Source of the DNA: an uncultured Mucilaginibacter sp.
GTDB taxonomy: Bacteria > Bacteroidota > Bacteroidia > Sphingobacteriales > Sphingobacteriaceae
NCBI GenBank assembly: GCA_903864275.1
Contig: CAIPFE010000039.1
Span: 62,001 to 126,000, forward strand
Direction: 5' to 3'
DNA length: 64,000 nt
The notes under the pieces: generated by a model
The model's input: the letters and a program-made list of their open reading frames with translations, nothing else
The model's database searches: none
What the model was told of the DNA's origin: nothing
In this document: piece by piece, positions 8,055 to 17,287 of the stretch
Numbering within the stretch: the first letter of the stretch is position 1
Layout: the number at the start of each line of letters is the position of its first letter
Position numbers and translations under genes: made by a program

Positions 8055-9521
8055 ATGACGGTTAGTATTTTAATTTTTTTACCTGTAATTGCAGCCCTTG
8101 CTGTATTGTTATTTAAAAACACTGCAGCCAAACACGCAGCATTAGCTTTTTCTGTTGCAGAACTGGCCGTGGCAGGACTATTTTTATCACGCTTTGTGCC
8201 CGATTCATCTGTACAATTTGCCATTGATACGCCCTGGATGCCGAAATTTGGTATTTATTTCAATGCCGGCATTGATGGCATAAGCATGATAATGGTGCTG
8301 CTTACCACGCTGCTCGTCCCGCTTATTATTTTAACTACTTACAAGCATCAATATAAAAATGCCGCTGCCTTTTACGCTTTGATATTATTTATGCAGGCAG
8401 GTTTACTGGTAGTATTTACTGCTCTTGACGGTTTCTTATTTTACGTTGGCTGGGAAGCCGCACTGATTCCCATTTATTTTATTTGCGCCCTTTGGGGGGG
8501 CGAAAACCGCATCCGCATCACTATTAAGTTTTTCATTTATACCTTTTCGGGATCCTTGTTTATGTTGCTGGGTATCATTTACCTGTACCTGCAAACCCCC
8601 GAAAAAACCTACGATCTATTCCATTTTTATAACTTAAGCCTAAACCCGCACCAGCAATCATGGGTATTTTGGGCCTTTTTCCTGGCATTTGCCATAAAAA
8701 TGCCTACGTTCCCTTTCCATACCTGGCAGCCCGATACTTATACCGAAGCGCCCTCGGCAGGTACCATGATGTTAGCTGGTATTATGCTAAAAATGGGGGT
8801 GTACGGCGTAATACGCTGGATGATACCAAATGCGCCTTTCGGCTTTTTTCAATGGCAAAGCATGACCGTTATGCTGGCCGTAATAGGTATTGGTTATGCC
8901 TCAATTATCGCATTCACTCAAAAAGATGGTAAACGCCTGGTTGCTTACTCGTCAATTGCACATGTGGGGTTAATAGCGGCCGGGATATTTGTATGGACAA
9001 ACGTTGGGGTACAGGGTGCTATGATACAAATGCTGAGCCACGGCATTAATATTGTTGGTTTATTCTTTATCTGGGATATTATCAGCAGGCGCTTAAATAC
9101 AAGGCAAATCGGCGATTTGGGCGGGATAGCCAAAACAGCCCCTAAATTTGCAATAGCATTTTTAATTATTGTGCTGGGAACGGTTGCTTTGCCTTTAACT
9201 GATGGCTTTACCGGTGAATTTTTATTGCTGCTGAGCGTTTTGCAATGGAACAAATGGATGGTTACCGCGGCTGGCTTAACTATGATATTTGGCGCGGTTT
9301 ATATGCTGCGCATGTATAAAAAAGTAATGCAGGGCGAAACGAACACCTTAACTGCAACTTTTACCGACATAGACGGTTCGGAAACAGTGGCGTTGAGCAT
9401 CATTTGCGCTTTAATAATTATTATCGGCGTTTATCCCCAACCCATTCTCCACATATCCGAAGCTGCTGTTAAAGAATTAGTTAATTCGGTGAATACTAAA
9501 TTTTACCCGGTAAAACCATGA
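8055..9521 (+). CDS. nuoM: NADH-quinone oxidoreductase subunit M (NuoM)
   Basis: This is the central antiporter-like proton-pumping subunit of complex I, 488 residues with about 14 hydrophobic segments. The conserved GWEAALIPIYFICALWGGEN (about residues 132-151, carrying the key Glu) is clear. So are FAIKMPTFPFHTWQPDTYTE (about 213-232) and GTMMLAGIMLKMGVYG. Its stop overlaps the nuoN start by 4 bases (ATGA). Confidence 0.97.
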   Translation: MTVSILIFLPVIAALAVLLFKNTAAKHAALAFSVAELAVAGLFLSRFVPDSSVQFAIDTPWMPKFGIYFNAGIDGISMIMVLLTTLLVPLIILTTYKHQYKNAAAFYALILFMQAGLLVVFTALDGFLFYVGWEAALIPIYFICALWGGENRIRITIKFFIYTFSGSLFMLLGIIYLYLQTPEKTYDLFHFYNLSLNPHQQSWVFWAFFLAFAIKMPTFPFHTWQPDTYTEAPSAGTMMLAGIMLKMGVYGVIRWMIPNAPFGFFQWQSMTVMLAVIGIGYASIIAFTQKDGKRLVAYSSIAHVGLIAAGIFVWTNVGVQGAMIQMLSHGINIVGLFFIWDIISRRLNTRQIGDLGGIAKTAPKFAIAFLIIVLGTVALPLTDGFTGEFLLLLSVLQWNKWMVTAAGLTMIFGAVYMLRMYKKVMQGETNTLTATFTDIDGSETVALSIICALIIIIGVYPQPILHISEAAVKELVNSVNTKFYPVKP

Positions 9522-10897
9522 GTACTTTAATTATCATATCAACGCTGCCTATACTTCTTTTGTATTTAGGTTTATATAAAGCCCAAAAGGCATTATTGCC
9601 TGTTACAATTATTGGTTTGCTCGCCGCATTGGGTTTTGCCGTTGCCCAGTGGAATAGTAGCGCCCAGCCCATTTATCACGGTATGATGTTGTTTGATAAT
9701 TTCTCCATCGCGTTTTCAGCTATAACTATCGTATCAACCATCTTGATCATATTACTATCGAAAGGATACTTTGAAAAGATTAGCAGCCACATAGCCGAAT
9801 ACTATGCTATTATCCTGTTTTCACTGGCAGGCATTGTAGTTATGGTTTCGTTCTATAACTTAACCATGCTGTTCATCGGTATCGAGATCATGTCGGTAAG
9901 CTTATATATCCTTGCCGGGATAAAAAAGAGTGATTTTGCATCCAACGAGGCAGCTTTAAAATACTTCCTGATGGGCGCCTTTTCCACCGGGTTCCTGTTG
10001 TTCGGCATCACTTTAATATATGGCGCTTCGGGTTCGTTTAACCTCGAAGTTATCCGCAACTGGGTTATTAACCATCCCAAAGACCTCGATCCGATGTTCT
10101 ACGCGGGAATTTTACTTATAACCGTCGGCCTTTGTTTTAAGGTTGGCGCGGCGCCTTTTCATTTTTGGGTGCCAGATGTTTATGAAGGTTCACCTACATT
10201 GATCACTACCTTCATGTCCACAGTTGTGAAAACAGCGGGATTTGCCGCATTTTTGCGCCTGTTCTCTTCCTGCTTTGCACCACTGTCTGATTTTTGGGTG
10301 CCTGTATTATTGGTCATAACTATTATTACCCTGTTCATTGGCAATATAACTGCACTATACCAGCAAAGCTTTAAACGCATGCTTGCGTTTTCGAGCATAT
10401 CGCACGCAGGTTATTTGCTTTTTGCCATAGTAGCCCTGGGTGCAAGCTCAGCAAACTCGGTATTTGTTTACGCAACCGCTTATTCTATCGCATCGATCAT
10501 TGCTTTTGGTGCCCTGATATTAGTTCAGCAGCAATCAGGCAGCGATAACTTCGATAGCTTTAATGGTTTATCGAAGAAGAACCCTTTCGTGGCCCTTGTG
10601 TTAACCATTGCAATGCTTTCACTGGCAGGCATACCGCTTACTGCCGGCTTTATCGGTAAATTTTTTATGTTCTCGGGCGCTTTGCGCGAGTTCCATCTTA
10701 CACTTGTTATACTGGCCGTCGTTAATGCTATTATTAGTATTTTCTATTATTTCAGGGTAATTATCGCCATGTATTTCCGCGATGAAGACCGGGCCGAGCT
10801 TACCGTGCCGGTTTATTATAAGTTTGTTTTTGTCGTTTCAGCTCTGGCTATTGTACTTATTGGTATTTACCCCGCCTTCATTTCCAACCTCATTTAA
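9518..10897 (+). CDS. nuoN: NADH-quinone oxidoreductase subunit N (NuoN)
   Basis: This is the third antiporter-like proton-pumping subunit, next to NuoK, with 459 residues and about 13-14 hydrophobic segments. Diagnostic stretches include the IGIEIMSVSLYILAG helix with its glutamate (about residues 120-134) and KVGAAPFHFWVPDVYEGSPT (about 208-227). Overlap with nuoM implies coupled translation. It ends the nuo operon in this window; DedA follows after 58 bases. Confidence 0.97.
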   Translation: MSTLIIISTLPILLLYLGLYKAQKALLPVTIIGLLAALGFAVAQWNSSAQPIYHGMMLFDNFSIAFSAITIVSTILIILLSKGYFEKISSHIAEYYAIILFSLAGIVVMVSFYNLTMLFIGIEIMSVSLYILAGIKKSDFASNEAALKYFLMGAFSTGFLLFGITLIYGASGSFNLEVIRNWVINHPKDLDPMFYAGILLITVGLCFKVGAAPFHFWVPDVYEGSPTLITTFMSTVVKTAGFAAFLRLFSSCFAPLSDFWVPVLLVITIITLFIGNITALYQQSFKRMLAFSSISHAGYLLFAIVALGASSANSVFVYATAYSIASIIAFGALILVQQQSGSDNFDSFNGLSKKNPFVALVLTIAMLSLAGIPLTAGFIGKFFMFSGALREFHLTLVILAVVNAIISIFYYFRVIIAMYFRDEDRAELTVPVYYKFVFVVSALAIVLIGIYPAFISNLI

Positions 10898-10955
10898 TTC
10901 TGTAACGCAAGTATTACAAATTAATTTAATTATTTGTAGCTTTACCCAATAGTGA

Positions 10956-11603
10956 ATGGCTAATTTTTGGGAATACCTGCAAAATTTAACGGACGCTAAA
11001 TCCATCATAAGCCTGGGGTTTTACTTTTTGCTTATTGTTGTTTTTGCTGAAACCGGCCTGTTTTTCGGCTTTTTCCTGCCGGGAGATTACCTGCTTTTTA
11101 TGGCTGGCCTGCTATGCTCAACCGGGAAATTTGATATTTCTATCTACACACTTGTCTTTTCATTGATCGCCGCCGGTGTTTTGGGCAACTATGCCGGGTA
11201 CTGGTTTGGCTATCGAACCGGCCCAGCCTTATTCAAAAAAGACAATTCTCTATTCTTTAAAAAACAATATGTTGAGATTGCTGAGGTGTTTTACGCCAAA
11301 CATGGCGGAATGGCACTGGTTTTAGGCAGATTTTTCCCAATTATTAGAACTTTTGCACCTATCTTTGCAGGTGTTGTTAAAGTTGATCTCAAAAAGTTCA
11401 CACTTTATAACTTTATTGGCAGTATTGCCTGGGTAAATACCTTTACTTTGGCTGGATTTTTTTTAGGAAGAAAATTTCCGCAGTTAAAAGGCTACCTTGA
11501 ATATGTAGTTTTAGGATTAATCGTGGTTACAAGCACCCCCTTGCTTGCGGCCTTCTATAAAAGAAAACTACAAGGCAATTCAGATATTAAAGAATTAAAA
11601 TAA
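10956..11603 (+). CDS. DedA/SNARE-associated family membrane protein
   Basis: This 215-residue inner-membrane protein belongs to the DedA family, whose members are linked to lipid-carrier or phospholipid translocation and envelope homeostasis. It shows the typical ETGLFFGFFLPGDYLLFMAG region (about residues 32-51, including the conserved E and F/PGD), then GNYAGYWFGYRTG and GRFFPIIRTFAPIFAG (about 126-141) with the conserved arginine pair. About four hydrophobic segments are visible. It lies between nuoN and ppa and is probably co-transcribed with ppa (9-base gap). The exact substrate cannot be read from sequence. Confidence 0.93.
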   Translation: MANFWEYLQNLTDAKSIISLGFYFLLIVVFAETGLFFGFFLPGDYLLFMAGLLCSTGKFDISIYTLVFSLIAAGVLGNYAGYWFGYRTGPALFKKDNSLFFKKQYVEIAEVFYAKHGGMALVLGRFFPIIRTFAPIFAGVVKVDLKKFTLYNFIGSIAWVNTFTLAGFFLGRKFPQLKGYLEYVVLGLIVVTSTPLLAAFYKRKLQGNSDIKELK

Positions 11604-11612
11604 AAATTATAA

Positions 11613-12158
11613 ATGAGCACACAGCATCCCTGGCACCAGGTTTCACCGGGCGATAATATTCCTGAAATAGTAAATGCTATCATCGAAATCCCAAAGGGCT
11701 CAAAAGCCAAATATGAGATCGACAAAGAATCGGGTTTGTTAAAGCTTGATCGCGTGCTGTTTTCTTCTGTAATGTACCCGGCTAATTATGGTTTTATACC
11801 GCAAACTTATTGCGACGACAATGACCCTTTAGATATTCTTGTACTTTGTTCTATTGATGTATTCCCGATGTCAATTATCGAAGCAAAGGTAGTTGGGGTA
11901 ATGCACATGGTTGATAACGGCGAACAGGACGATAAGATCATCGCCGTAGCAAACCACGATATGTCAATAAATTATATTAATGACCTGGCCGAACTGCCGC
12001 CACATGTAATGGTCGAGATCGTGCGTTTTTTTAAAGATTATAAAAAGCTGGAAGGCAAAAATGTTACCATTGAGCACCTATTGGGGATGAGATACGCTCA
12101 CAAAGTAATAAAAGAAAGCCTGGAATTGTATAAGTCTACTTTTCCCGTGTACCAATAA
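11613..12158 (+). CDS. ppa: Inorganic pyrophosphatase (family I)
   Basis: This soluble enzyme hydrolyses pyrophosphate to phosphate and drives biosynthetic reactions. The 181-residue protein has the family I signature: KAKYEIDKESG for substrate binding, then YPANYGFIPQTYCDDNDPLD (about residues 52-71) with the metal-binding Asp cluster. A further metal/phosphate region follows (DNGEQDDKIIAV). Length is normal for the hexameric bacterial form. It lies 7 bases before the next gene and shares its strand. Confidence 0.96.
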   Translation: MSTQHPWHQVSPGDNIPEIVNAIIEIPKGSKAKYEIDKESGLLKLDRVLFSSVMYPANYGFIPQTYCDDNDPLDILVLCSIDVFPMSIIEAKVVGVMHMVDNGEQDDKIIAVANHDMSINYINDLAELPPHVMVEIVRFFKDYKKLEGKNVTIEHLLGMRYAHKVIKESLELYKSTFPVYQ

Positions 12159-12165
12159 TTAATCT

Positions 12166-13503
12166 ATGGGGCCTGAACTCGAAATAAACGGTTATTATCT
12201 TTTCCTTACCCTTTTCCTGGTTTTGTTAAACGGCTTTTTTGTCGCCGCTGAATTTGCCATGGTAAGGGTCAGGGGCTCCCAGGTCGAAATTAAAGCTAAA
12301 ACGGGCAGCCCCGTGGCAAAAGTGGCACGCGGTATTCTGCATAACCTTGATGGGTATCTTGCCGCAACACAATTAGGCATCACCATTGCTTCACTGGGCC
12401 TGGGTTGGGTTGGCCAGGATGTGGTGACCAAATTAATGCTGAACTTTTTTATATTCTGCGGGATAGCTATTAAATCAACCTTTATCATTAACACCAGCCA
12501 TGTTGTCGCGTTCGCCTTTATTACCATCCTGCATATCGTGTTTGGCGAACTAGCCCCGAAATCAATCGCCATTCAAAGGTCGGTGCGAACTGTAATGGCC
12601 ATTTCATTGCCATTGCGAATCTTTTTTGTAATTTTCAGGCCGGTGATCTGGCTGTTAAACGGCTTTGCAAATTTTATACTAAAGCTTTTCGGGATCAAAC
12701 CGGTACAGGGAGAAACATCCCATAGCTCGGAAGAACTGCAATATTTGCTCGACCAGGGAAAACAAACCGGCGCATTGGATTCAACTGAGCATGAACTGAT
12801 CCAGAATGTTTTTGACTTTAATGAGCGCGTAGTTAAAAATATTATGATCCCCCGCACCAAGATATCGGGTATGGATATTAATACCGACAAAGATGAGCTG
12901 CTGGAAATATTAATAACCGAAGGCTATTCGCGCATACCGGTTTATGATGATGTTATTGATAAAATAGTGGGTATTGTGCATGCCAAAGACATATTGCCAC
13001 TATTGGCCCGCAATGAAGAGATCATTTTAAAGAATATTATCCGTAAACCATATTTTGTTCCCGAAACCAAAAAGATAAATGATCTGATGGCCGAGCTGCA
13101 GCAAAAGCGCATACAAATTGCCATTATTTTGGACGAATTTGGCGGTACTGCCGGTATGGTAACCCTGGAGGACATTGTTGAAGAACTTGTTGGTGAGATA
13201 CAGGATGAATACGATGAAGAAAAACCAATAGTTGAAAAAATAAACGACAGGGAATTTATAGTGAACGCCCTTGCGCCAATTTATGATGTGAACGGGCACC
13301 TGCCTCATGATTTGCCTGAAGACGGCGATTTTGATACCGTTTCGGGCTGGCTGGGGGATATCTTCGGCAAAATACCAGATGTTGGCGAACAAAAGGAATC
13401 AAACGGTTATAACATTACCGTATTAAAAAAATCGGACCAAAACATTGAATCGGTTAAACTGGAGTTGCTGATAAATGAGGAAGATACTGTAGATTTACAT
13501 TGA
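12166..13503 (+). CDS. CNNM/CorC-type CBS-domain membrane transporter (hemolysin family)
   Basis: The 445-residue protein has an N-terminal CNNM (DUF21) membrane domain (about residues 1-185, including LNGFFVAAEFAMVRVR). Next come a CBS pair (about 205-330, with VKNIMIPRTKI and IVGIVHAKDI) and a C-terminal CorC_HlyC domain (about 350-435). Such proteins act in divalent-cation, probably Mg2+, export or homeostasis. The old name hemolysin is historical. I considered GldE, a gliding protein of related architecture. The N-terminal sequence here looks like the general CorC/MpfA type, so I did not use that symbol. Confidence 0.92.
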   Translation: MGPELEINGYYLFLTLFLVLLNGFFVAAEFAMVRVRGSQVEIKAKTGSPVAKVARGILHNLDGYLAATQLGITIASLGLGWVGQDVVTKLMLNFFIFCGIAIKSTFIINTSHVVAFAFITILHIVFGELAPKSIAIQRSVRTVMAISLPLRIFFVIFRPVIWLLNGFANFILKLFGIKPVQGETSHSSEELQYLLDQGKQTGALDSTEHELIQNVFDFNERVVKNIMIPRTKISGMDINTDKDELLEILITEGYSRIPVYDDVIDKIVGIVHAKDILPLLARNEEIILKNIIRKPYFVPETKKINDLMAELQQKRIQIAIILDEFGGTAGMVTLEDIVEELVGEIQDEYDEEKPIVEKINDREFIVNALAPIYDVNGHLPHDLPEDGDFDTVSGWLGDIFGKIPDVGEQKESNGYNITVLKKSDQNIESVKLELLINEEDTVDLH

Positions 13504-13515
13504 TCTGCTTTAGCT

Positions 13516-14223
13516 ATGCAACTTTTCTATACGCCCGATATCGATCCTTCAAATCCCCTATATATTCTGACCGAAGAAGAAAGCAAGCATTGCACCCGGG
13601 TGCTTCGGCTAGAAAACGGCGCTGAAGTGCAGCTAATTGATGGCAAAGGCGGACTATATAATGCTACTATAAAAGAAGCACATCCAAAAAAAACAACCCT
13701 TCAAATAAATTCGGTAACAACAGCGTTTAATAAAAGGAACCACTATTTGCACATAGCAGTGGCCCCTACAAAAAATATTGAGCGGATGGAATGGTTCTTA
13801 GAGAAAGCGACGGAAATCGGGATCGACGAGATCACGCCCATTATTTGCCAGCGTTCGGAACGGAAAGAGGTAAAGGTGGAAAGGCTTAATAAAATTATTA
13901 CATCGGCTATTAAACAATCTGTGAAAGCGTATCACCCGGTTTTAAATGAAGCTGTTAATTATAACCAGTTTCTAAAAAGGCCGTTTGACGGGCAAAAATT
14001 TATAGCCCATTGTGAAAAAAACGATAAGACTAACTTGTCGGCTGAACTTGTTAAACATGGAAAATACATGGTGTTGATCGGCCCGGAAGGAGATTTTACC
14101 CCACATGAGATCAATGACGCTTTGCAAAATGGTTATAAAGCCATAACTTTAGGGGACAGTCGTTTAAGAACAGAAACGGCCGCATTGGAAGCGTGTTTTG
14201 AGGCTAATTTTTTGAATAGGTGA
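13516..14223 (+). CDS. rsmE: 16S rRNA (uracil1498-N3)-methyltransferase RsmE
   Basis: This is a SPOUT-class methyltransferase that modifies U1498 of 16S rRNA using S-adenosylmethionine. In 235 residues it has an N-terminal PUA-like domain (about residues 1-70, with EESKHCTRVLRL) and the knotted SAM-binding end. The latter shows MVLIGPEGDFTPHEINDAL (about 178-196) and the terminal ITLGDSRLRTETAALEA (about 208-224), both diagnostic. It starts 12 bases after the CorC-like gene. Confidence 0.95.
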   Translation: MQLFYTPDIDPSNPLYILTEEESKHCTRVLRLENGAEVQLIDGKGGLYNATIKEAHPKKTTLQINSVTTAFNKRNHYLHIAVAPTKNIERMEWFLEKATEIGIDEITPIICQRSERKEVKVERLNKIITSAIKQSVKAYHPVLNEAVNYNQFLKRPFDGQKFIAHCEKNDKTNLSAELVKHGKYMVLIGPEGDFTPHEINDALQNGYKAITLGDSRLRTETAALEACFEANFLNR

Positions 14224-14255
14224 TTGGTTGATTGAGTTGAATTTTGTACCGTTGT

Positions 14256-14954
14256 ATGTTTAATCACAAAAATACCCATACAGCGATGGGTTTAAAACCC
14301 ATCGCCATAATTTGTGCTTTTGCATTGTTAATGCTGGTTAGCAGCTTTAGCTTGCCACCCACTTATAAAATGGCCAAGCTTAAGTATAACGGCGGGGGCG
14401 ATTGGTATGGCGACAGGACTGCATTGCCCAACCTGATAAAATTCTGCAATGAGAATTTAAAAACAAACTTTCAACCGGAAGATGAGGTAGTGGATGTCGG
14501 CAGCGCCGAACTGTTTAACTATCCCTTTATTTTCATGACCGGGCATGGCAACGTTATATTTTCGGACCAGGAGGCGTTGAATTTACGGAAGTATTTGACC
14601 GGCGGAGGATTTTTGCACGTCGATGATAATTATGGACTGGATGAATTTATCCGAAGGGAGATGAAAAAGGTTTTTCCGGAACTGGATTTTGTGGAGTTGC
14701 CGTTAAACCATCCTATCTATCATCAAAAATATAGCTTCCCGATGGGCCTGCCAAAGGTGCACGAGCACGACGGAAAGCGTGCACAGGGCTTTGGCCTGAT
14801 CTATAAAGGCCGGCTGGTATGCTTTTACGATTACCAGTGCGATCTTGGCAATGGCTGGGAAGATTATGGCACCTATGCCGGCGACACGCAGGAAACACGT
14901 ATAAAAGCGTTAAAAATGGGGGCCAATATGGTGCAGTACGCGTTAACCCAGTAA
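14256..14954 (+). CDS. DUF4159 domain protein with N-terminal signal sequence
   Basis: A predicted exported protein of the DUF4159 family, with function unknown. After a hydrophobic signal (AIICAFALLMLVSSFS) the mature part begins YKMAKLKYNGGGDWYGD, typical of the family. Later GGGFLHVDDNYGLDEFIRRE and a histidine-rich segment (HPIYHQKYSFP) suggest a GATase-like or metal-related fold. Start choice is uncertain. ATG 14256 is used here, but ATG 14286 is equally good; it lies inside a 23-base palindrome (14283-14305) that encodes part of the signal region. A TTG at 14244 is also in frame. The gene follows rsmE by about 30 bases. Confidence 0.85.
   Translation: MFNHKNTHTAMGLKPIAIICAFALLMLVSSFSLPPTYKMAKLKYNGGGDWYGDRTALPNLIKFCNENLKTNFQPEDEVVDVGSAELFNYPFIFMTGHGNVIFSDQEALNLRKYLTGGGFLHVDDNYGLDEFIRREMKKVFPELDFVELPLNHPIYHQKYSFPMGLPKVHEHDGKRAQGFGLIYKGRLVCFYDYQCDLGNGWEDYGTYAGDTQETRIKALKMGANMVQYALTQ
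14283..14305. repeat. GCGATGGGTTT palindrome inside DUF4159 coding region
   Basis: Two perfect 11-base arms (GCGATGGGTTT / AAACCCATCGC) flank one central base. The same palindrome occurs perfectly at 26311-26332 and in a variant form at 43443-43478. Here it lies within the 5' end of the DUF4159 reading frame, encoding Met-Gly-Leu-Lys-Pro-Ile-Ala, and it contains the alternative start codon at 14286. Confidence 0.85.
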
Positions 14955-15028
14955 GTCTGAACCGGGATTAAACGGATTTTTCAGATTTTCATACATAATC
15001 AAAAAAACCACCCAACTCCGGCTCAAAC

Positions 15029-15064
15029 AACTAATCTCTATTCAACTAACCTCTAATCTCTAAC
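15029..15064. repeat. Short AACTAA(T/C)CTCTA direct repeats
   Basis: The 121-base gap after the DUF4159 gene holds near-repeats AACTAATCTCTA (15029-15040), AACTAACCTCTA (15044-15055) and the partial TAATCTCTAAC. This is low-complexity intergenic sequence with no coding capacity. The spacing is too short and irregular for a CRISPR. Confidence 0.5.
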
Positions 15065-15075
15065 TTCTGACCCAC

Positions 15076-15573
15076 ATGTACCAGGTAAAAGTAAACAATG
15101 AATACAATTACGACGTTGATAAAAACGGCGATGGGCTATTGATCAATGGGAATAAAGTAACGGCCGATATAAAGCAATTAAATACTACAACCTGGCATAT
15201 TATTAATAACCTGCGATCATATAATGTGGAGGTTGTGAGCTTTAACAAGGCGGAAAAAACGGCCGAAATTAAAGTGAACAATAATATTTATACCGCTACA
15301 GCGAAGGATCAGTTTGATATCCTGCTTGATAAACTGGGCCTGAGCAGTTTAAATGTCGCTAAAATAAGCGAGATAAAGGCGCCGATGCCGGGTATGGTTC
15401 TTAAAGTATTTGTTACTGAAGGAATGAAAATAAACAAGGGCGATAACCTTTTTATTTTAGAGGCCATGAAAATGGAAAACATTATAAAATCCCCGGCGGA
15501 CGTAACCGTAAAGACAGTAAAAATCAAACACGGTGATAAAGTAGAAAAAGGGCAAATATTAATGCTGTTTTAA
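15076..15573 (+). CDS. Biotin carboxyl carrier protein-like (biotin/lipoyl-attachment domain)
   Basis: The 165-residue protein has a C-terminal biotinyl domain (about residues 95-165) with the attachment motif EAMKMEN, whose second Lys would carry biotin. The flanking KAPMPGMVLKVFVTEGM and HGDKVEKGQILMLF are also typical. The N-terminal 90 residues match the linker domain of small acyl-CoA carboxylase carrier subunits. It would serve acetyl- or propionyl-CoA carboxylase. The carboxylase and transcarboxylase partners are not next to it here. It ends at a strong bidirectional terminator. Confidence 0.88.
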   Translation: MYQVKVNNEYNYDVDKNGDGLLINGNKVTADIKQLNTTTWHIINNLRSYNVEVVSFNKAEKTAEIKVNNNIYTATAKDQFDILLDKLGLSSLNVAKISEIKAPMPGMVLKVFVTEGMKINKGDNLFILEAMKMENIIKSPADVTVKTVKIKHGDKVEKGQILMLF

Positions 15574-15605
15574 ATACGCGCTGATGCAAAAAGCTGTGAA
15601 ACAAA

Positions 15606-15635
15606 AAATGCCCCTCGTACAAACGAGGGGCATTT
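15606..15635. terminator. Bidirectional rho-independent terminator
   Basis: A perfect 13-base-pair hairpin (AAATGCCCCTCGT / ACGAGGGGCATTT) with loop ACAA lies between two convergent genes, the biotin carrier and gldJ. An A-run on the left and a T-rich stretch on the right suit termination from both strands. Confidence 0.9.
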
Positions 15636-15655
15636 CTATTTAGCGTACTAATATA

Positions 15656-17287
15656 TTATTTGGCCTTAAACGGTTTTGATTTTTTCACACCATAATGTGG
15701 TTTCCCTGCTGGGCTTATTTCAGGGGCGCCAACAAGGGTCATGGCGCAACGGAAGCCTATTTCGGCGCTTGCATCGTCTTCACTCAAAAAACGGCGGGTT
15801 GCCGGGTTTAACCAGAAAGCCATATCATTCCATGAACCGCCTTTATATACCTTTGAATGATCGTTTACCAATGTGGTTGTACCATATAATGCTGTATTCA
15901 CAGTGTCTTTATATCCCCGGTCATCAGGGCTATAGGGCCTACCGTCGAGCGGGCTTTTCTGTGCAGGTAAAGCAGCTTTGCTGCTATCTGCCTGACGCGA
16001 AGCTACAAGCTCGCTGTATTTAAGTTTCTTGTTTGATTTTGAAGGGTCTTTGATCGGCCGGCCATATTTATCTTTGGCATACAATCCTTTCGAAGCATCT
16101 GCCAGGCGTTTATTGGTGAATTCATTCCCGCGGAAAGGATTAAAATCCTCAAATTCTTCAAATGATGTCTGACGATAGGTATCCTGTACCCATTCATTTA
16201 CGTTGCCTGCCATATTGTACAAGCCAAAATCATTTGGCGGGAATGATCTTACTGGAGCAGTGATATCCGATTTATCATTCAAATATCCGCCAACACCCAT
16301 GTTATCACCCAAACCACGTTTAAAGTTGGCCATGATCAATCCACGAGTCGACCTTTTCGCCGAACGCACACCTAAACCATTCCAGGGATATATTTTACCA
16401 TCGTTAACATTCTCAAATTGGGTATTCCCTATTAATGCTAAGGCGGCATATTCCCACTCAGCTTCTGTTGGAAGGCGGTAGGCTTGTTTTAACACACCAT
16501 CTTCTATACGCACAGGCCTTACCGGACCTTTCCCGGCTTTACCGTTTGCACCGGTAGTAACTTTTGCGTTAGGGCTTAAATCGGGTACCATTTTCTTGCC
16601 ATCAATTCCCGGCCCGGTATATTGCCCGTTCAGATATATATCGGTATTGAATGGATCCTTATTGGCTGCCGCAGGGGCAGCTTTGGCATTTTTCCCTTTT
16701 CCGGCTCCGTTTAAATCAGTCCAGGATACCATATTTCCCCTTTGGCGTAAAATATTTTCGTTTACACGGTCAGTCCGCCATGTGCAATAGTCCTGTGCCT
16801 GGTCCCACGTTACACCCACTACCGGGTAGTCCTGGTATGCAGGGTGCCTTAAATATGTATCAACATAGGGTTCGTTGTATGACAATGGATTACGCCATAC
16901 CAGGGTATCGGGCAAGGCGTTGTAATATAGCTCATTATCATTCGGATAGGTAACACTGATCCAGTGCAGGTAATCCAGCCAGTCCTGGTTGGCAATTTCT
17001 GTTTCATCCATATAAAAAGAGGCTACAGTTACCCTGCGGCGCACGTTATTATAATCGTAGGTGACGTCCTGATCGGCGCTTCCACCCATTACAAAGGTAC
17101 CGCCTTCAATGGGGATAAGGCCAGGGCCAGGTGTTGGGTGGGTTTGCCTGAACCGCTCGTAGCCGCCGGTTTTTTTGTCATTATAAGTTATGCCGGTTTT
17201 GTCAGATTGCTGCTTTTTGCTACAGCTGACCATCAACGTGCTTATGCCCAAAAGCGCTATTGCGGTTTTAGTAAAAAGTACTTTCAT
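15656..17287 (-). CDS. gldJ: Gliding motility/T9SS lipoprotein GldJ
   Basis: This outer-membrane-associated lipoprotein has a formylglycine-generating-enzyme-like (SUMF1/C-lectin) fold. In Flavobacterium it is needed for gliding and for stability of the type IX secretion machinery. The 543-residue protein begins with a lipoprotein signal (lipobox LMVSC, acylated Cys at 22). FGE-like blocks include GGTFVMGGS and MDETEIANQDW near the N-terminus, then RLPTEAEWEYAA, NMAGNVNEWV, VYKGGSWND and EIGFRCAM. The length matches GldJ rather than the shorter GldK. It is divergent from porV across a 236-base gap. Confidence 0.92.
   Translation of the reverse strand: MKVLFTKTAIALLGISTLMVSCSKKQQSDKTGITYNDKKTGGYERFRQTHPTPGPGLIPIEGGTFVMGGSADQDVTYDYNNVRRRVTVASFYMDETEIANQDWLDYLHWISVTYPNDNELYYNALPDTLVWRNPLSYNEPYVDTYLRHPAYQDYPVVGVTWDQAQDYCTWRTDRVNENILRQRGNMVSWTDLNGAGKGKNAKAAPAAANKDPFNTDIYLNGQYTGPGIDGKKMVPDLSPNAKVTTGANGKAGKGPVRPVRIEDGVLKQAYRLPTEAEWEYAALALIGNTQFENVNDGKIYPWNGLGVRSAKRSTRGLIMANFKRGLGDNMGVGGYLNDKSDITAPVRSFPPNDFGLYNMAGNVNEWVQDTYRQTSFEEFEDFNPFRGNEFTNKRLADASKGLYAKDKYGRPIKDPSKSNKKLKYSELVASRQADSSKAALPAQKSPLDGRPYSPDDRGYKDTVNTALYGTTTLVNDHSKVYKGGSWNDMAFWLNPATRRFLSEDDASAEIGFRCAMTLVGAPEISPAGKPHYGVKKSKPFKAK

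Noticed and set aside
12166..13503. Gliding protein GldE
   Set aside because: The domain order matches, but the N-terminal membrane part is that of general CorC/MpfA proteins and no gliding gene is adjacent.
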